Positions 52,639 through 54,130 of a stretch of DNA of 54,130 nt are shown piece after piece. Every line of letters begins with the position of its first letter. The stretch's first letter is position 1. The DNA is taken from the NCBI GenBank assembly GCA_017409905.1, contig JAFQRV010000036.1, positions 1 to 54,130 of the forward strand, read 5' to 3'. The position numbers and the translations under genes are program-made. Under the pieces are notes generated by a model, which was not told where the DNA came from, ran no database searches, and worked only from the letters and a program-made list of their open reading frames with translations. This DNA comes from Bacilli bacterium. GTDB lineage: Bacteria > Bacillota_I > Bacilli_A > ML615J-28 > CAG-313.

Positions 52639-53406
52639 ATGAACATCAAAAGACTTTTAAGTTTAGGTATGGCTACATTAATGGTAGCTTCAATGGGTAC
52701 ATCAGTATTCGCAACAGAATTAACAGGTGAAATGTTAGCTGACGATGCTAAATTGGACATCGTAGCAGGTACTTATGATAGTGCAGAATATTTCTCTGTT
52801 GTTGGTACAGTTGATAGTGGTGCACAGGATGCTTCTTCAGTAGTTGTTGTAGATGCAGAAGCAACACAGTTTAAGGTAACAGTTCCTATCGCTTTACACG
52901 TAGCTCAGGATGCAAATGGTGATAAGACTTATGAAGATGCTATGGGTGAGGATTTAGATGGTGCAGCAAAAGTTATCAATGAATGTAATTTAGGTCAGGT
53001 TAGAATTGAAAAAGTAACAGTTGTTCCTAAAACAGGTTATACAATTTCAGATTTCAATGCTGACTATGCGAACATGAAAGTTAATAGCAAAACATTTGGT
53101 TTCAAAATCAACGGTGTTGAAGTTGAAACAGACGGTACAGTAATTGCTAATAGTGCTACTGAAAATGTAATTGCTTCAACAATCAAAGACGAAGCTGATG
53201 GTAAAACAGATGTTGAAAGAGTATATGCTGATTATAACTTTGATTTAGCAAATGCAGAAGTTGATAGTTTAGAAGGTGCAGAGTTCCCTGTAATAGCAAG
53301 TGGTTCTGTATTACCTATCGATTATGAAGCTAAATTACCTGCTTTCAGTTCAGCAATTTCTGACGTTGTTTATGGCGGTGTAGTTTTCGTAATTAACTTC
53401 AACTAA
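52639..53406 (+). CDS. small secreted beta-rich protein, candidate major surface subunit, 255 aa
   Basis: AAGGAGGG precedes the ATG. Signal peptide at 1-25 (cleavage near FAT). The rest is acidic, Ala/Val/Asp-rich and nearly Cys-free, with one Cys in VINECNLGQ. Residues about 60-255 match the end of the 42466 protein and, more distantly, the domain of the 4024 protein. Its short monocistronic unit, strong upstream region and simple composition fit an abundant structural protein. The order of strands loosely recalls TasA/camelysin-type fibre proteins, but homology is not shown. Confidence 0.75.
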   Translation: MNIKRLLSLGMATLMVASMGTSVFATELTGEMLADDAKLDIVAGTYDSAEYFSVVGTVDSGAQDASSVVVVDAEATQFKVTVPIALHVAQDANGDKTYEDAMGEDLDGAAKVINECNLGQVRIEKVTVVPKTGYTISDFNADYANMKVNSKTFGFKINGVEVETDGTVIANSATENVIASTIKDEADGKTDVERVYADYNFDLANAEVDSLEGAEFPVIASGSVLPIDYEAKLPAFSSAISDVVYGGVVFVINFN

Positions 53407-53482
53407 TATTCAGTTGAAAACAAAGTTTTTATAGTTAAAGAGAGATAATTTCCAATTAAATAATTTATAAAATAAGTATAGT

Positions 53483-53511
53483 ATGAGGTAGAGTAAAATC
53501 TACCTCATATT
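53483..53511 (+). terminator. terminator of the 52639 gene
   Basis: ATGAGGTAGA pairs with TCTACCTCAT around GTAAAA, then ATTACTTTG. Confidence 0.75.
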
Positions 53512-53526
53512 ACTTTGCTCAAATCG

Positions 53527-53555
53527 TTGACTAATAAAGAAAAGTACGATAGAAT
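53527..53555 (+). promoter_or_regulatory. AGTACG-type promoter
   Basis: TTGACT (53527-53532), 17 bp ending in AAAGTACGA, TAGAAT (53550-53555). Confidence 0.65.
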
Positions 53556-53575
53556 TAAATTAGATGGTGTATTTT

Positions 53576-53753
53576 ATGATTAATTTAAAAGACTACATAT
53601 TAGAGCCTATTAGGTTTCAGATAAATGGTAGAAAACACTAATATAAAGTGGATAGTCATAGGCAACAATTTTACTTGTATCCCATTAGGTTGTATTGGAG
53701 TATTAAAAAACAGAAATGGAATTATTGAAATAGATTATTCAGAAAAATGGTAA
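53576..53753 (+). pseudogene. two short overlapping frames, perhaps one broken small gene
   Basis: A 21-aa frame (53576-53641, MINLKDYILEPIRFQINGRKH) overlaps a 42-aa frame in another register (53625-53753, MVENTNIKWIVIGNNFTC ... SEKW). The first follows an AGTACG promoter. The second has no ribosome site. Together they read like one protein split by a frameshift, or two coupled peptides. No family recognised. Confidence 0.4.
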
Positions 53754-53770
53754 GCCAGGAGGATATTAAT

Positions 53771-54016
53771 ATGAATGAAAATATGATTGATGCTTTGCAT
53801 AAAAATGGTATGCTTTATTTTCTTTTAGGTTCTATAATAAGTGCAGACAGTATTTTTTCAAAAGAAGATGCGGAAAACTCTATGAAAACTTTAACAAAGA
53901 TTGAAAAAGAGTTAAAGAGTTCTAAATTAAATGATACTGAGAAAACAGAATATACTGATATGATAAAGAAGTGTTATGGAGTATTAGAGGATGAATTAAA
54001 AAAATATAATAAATAA
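53771..54016 (+). CDS. hypothetical protein, 81 aa
   Basis: CAGGAGGATATTAAT before the ATG at 53771. A short alpha-helical, acidic protein (MNENMIDALHKNGMLYFL, then KTLTKIEKELKSSKLND). No signal peptide. Unknown. Last gene, co-transcribed with the small frames before it and ended by the terminator at 54043-54070. Confidence 0.65.
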   Translation: MNENMIDALHKNGMLYFLLGSIISADSIFSKEDAENSMKTLTKIEKELKSSKLNDTEKTEYTDMIKKCYGVLEDELKKYNK

Positions 54017-54042
54017 AAAATTATAAACTTTTTTTAAGGCTA

Positions 54043-54070
54043 TAGAGAGGACAAAAACCTCTCTTTTTCT
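54043..54070 (+). terminator. terminator of the last gene
   Basis: GAGAGG pairs with CCTCTC around ACAAAAA, followed by TTTTTCTTT. Confidence 0.75.
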
Positions 54071-54101
54071 TTGTCATTACTGAAAATCTAAAATTATAGA
54101 G

Positions 54102-54114
54102 AGGACAGTTATAA
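54102..54114 (+). promoter_or_regulatory. AGGACAGTTATAA element at the window edge
   Basis: Copy of the recurrent element joined to TATAGAGAGGA, presumably before the next operon outside the window. Confidence 0.5.
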
Positions 54115-54130
54115 AATAGTCAATAACATA

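Noticed and set aside
53576-53753. Programmed frameshift joining the two short frames
   Set aside because: No clear slippery heptamer with a downstream stem is visible at the overlap, so a broken gene or two coupled frames is simpler.
1-54130. CRISPR array
   Set aside because: Repeats at 21695-21916 are irregularly spaced palindromes without unique spacers of constant length, and no cas gene is present.
1-54130. tRNA or rRNA genes and insertion sequences
   Set aside because: No cloverleaf, rRNA motif or DDE/serine/tyrosine recombinase gene was recognised. The tRNA-like part at 21208-21249 lacks the D and anticodon arms.

Overview
The window is AT-rich DNA from a low-GC Gram-positive bacterium, most likely an anaerobic clostridium (Lachnospiraceae-like). 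The reasons are strong AGGAGG-type ribosome binding sites, A/T-rich codon choice, SLH-domain proteins, BspA-type leucine-rich repeats, a copper-amine-oxidase-type domain, a DUF4314 protein and a SipW-type signal peptidase. There are no rRNA, tRNA or housekeeping genes. Together with a ParA/ribbon-helix-helix partition locus and its repeats, a large VirB4/VirD4-type ATPase, an orphan methylase and a type I restriction system, this points to a large plasmid or plasmid-like conjugative element. No replication initiator or relaxase was recognised, so the exact class is open.

Layout: (1) 1-270, partial gene on the minus strand. (2) 687-7386, operon of small unknown proteins, two secreted proteins (one a long acidic surface protein), a DNA methyltransferase and a membrane protein. 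(3) 7477-9359, cassette led by a probable ADP-ribosyltransferase-fold protein. (4) 9427-10860 and 13989-14759, two lone unknown minus-strand genes. (5) 11116-13967, pilin-like protein and an SLH surface protein. (6) 15051-21132, coiled-coil/HTH-like proteins, the large ATPase and a small unknown. (7) 21136-21924, a seven-hairpin probable non-coding RNA, 11-bp repeats and a partition-site/operator array. (8) 21925-24019, ParA, RHH partner, a CxxCxxCC protein and a 46-aa peptide. (9) 24020-28592, a long untranslated stretch and eight small unknown genes separated by very stable hairpins. (10) 28863-31560, a lipoprotein, an unknown gene and an AT-rich region with an antisense-type small RNA. (11) 31561-40550, a broken SLOG-fold gene, an XRE regulator, a complete type I R-M system with TAEL repeats in HsdS, a zinc ribbon, a Y-family polymerase and a YolD-like protein. 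(12) 40751-42143, small genes including DUF4314. (13) 42466-53406, a surface module: BspA-like protein, RHH-like regulator, SipW-type signal peptidase, SLH protein, 1307-aa secreted protein and a small abundant-looking secreted protein. (14) 53576-54016, small genes.

Two kinds of upstream region can be told apart. Plus-strand operons, including those carrying the surface and ATPase genes, have a recurrent GTGGACAGTTATAA-like element. Accessory and stand-alone genes have ordinary TTGACA/TATAAT-type promoters, several with a shared AGTACG spacer. My reading is that the pilin-like protein, the ATPase, the membrane protein and the secreted/SLH proteins build one cell-surface or transfer apparatus. 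Three of its secreted proteins share one C-terminal type of domain.
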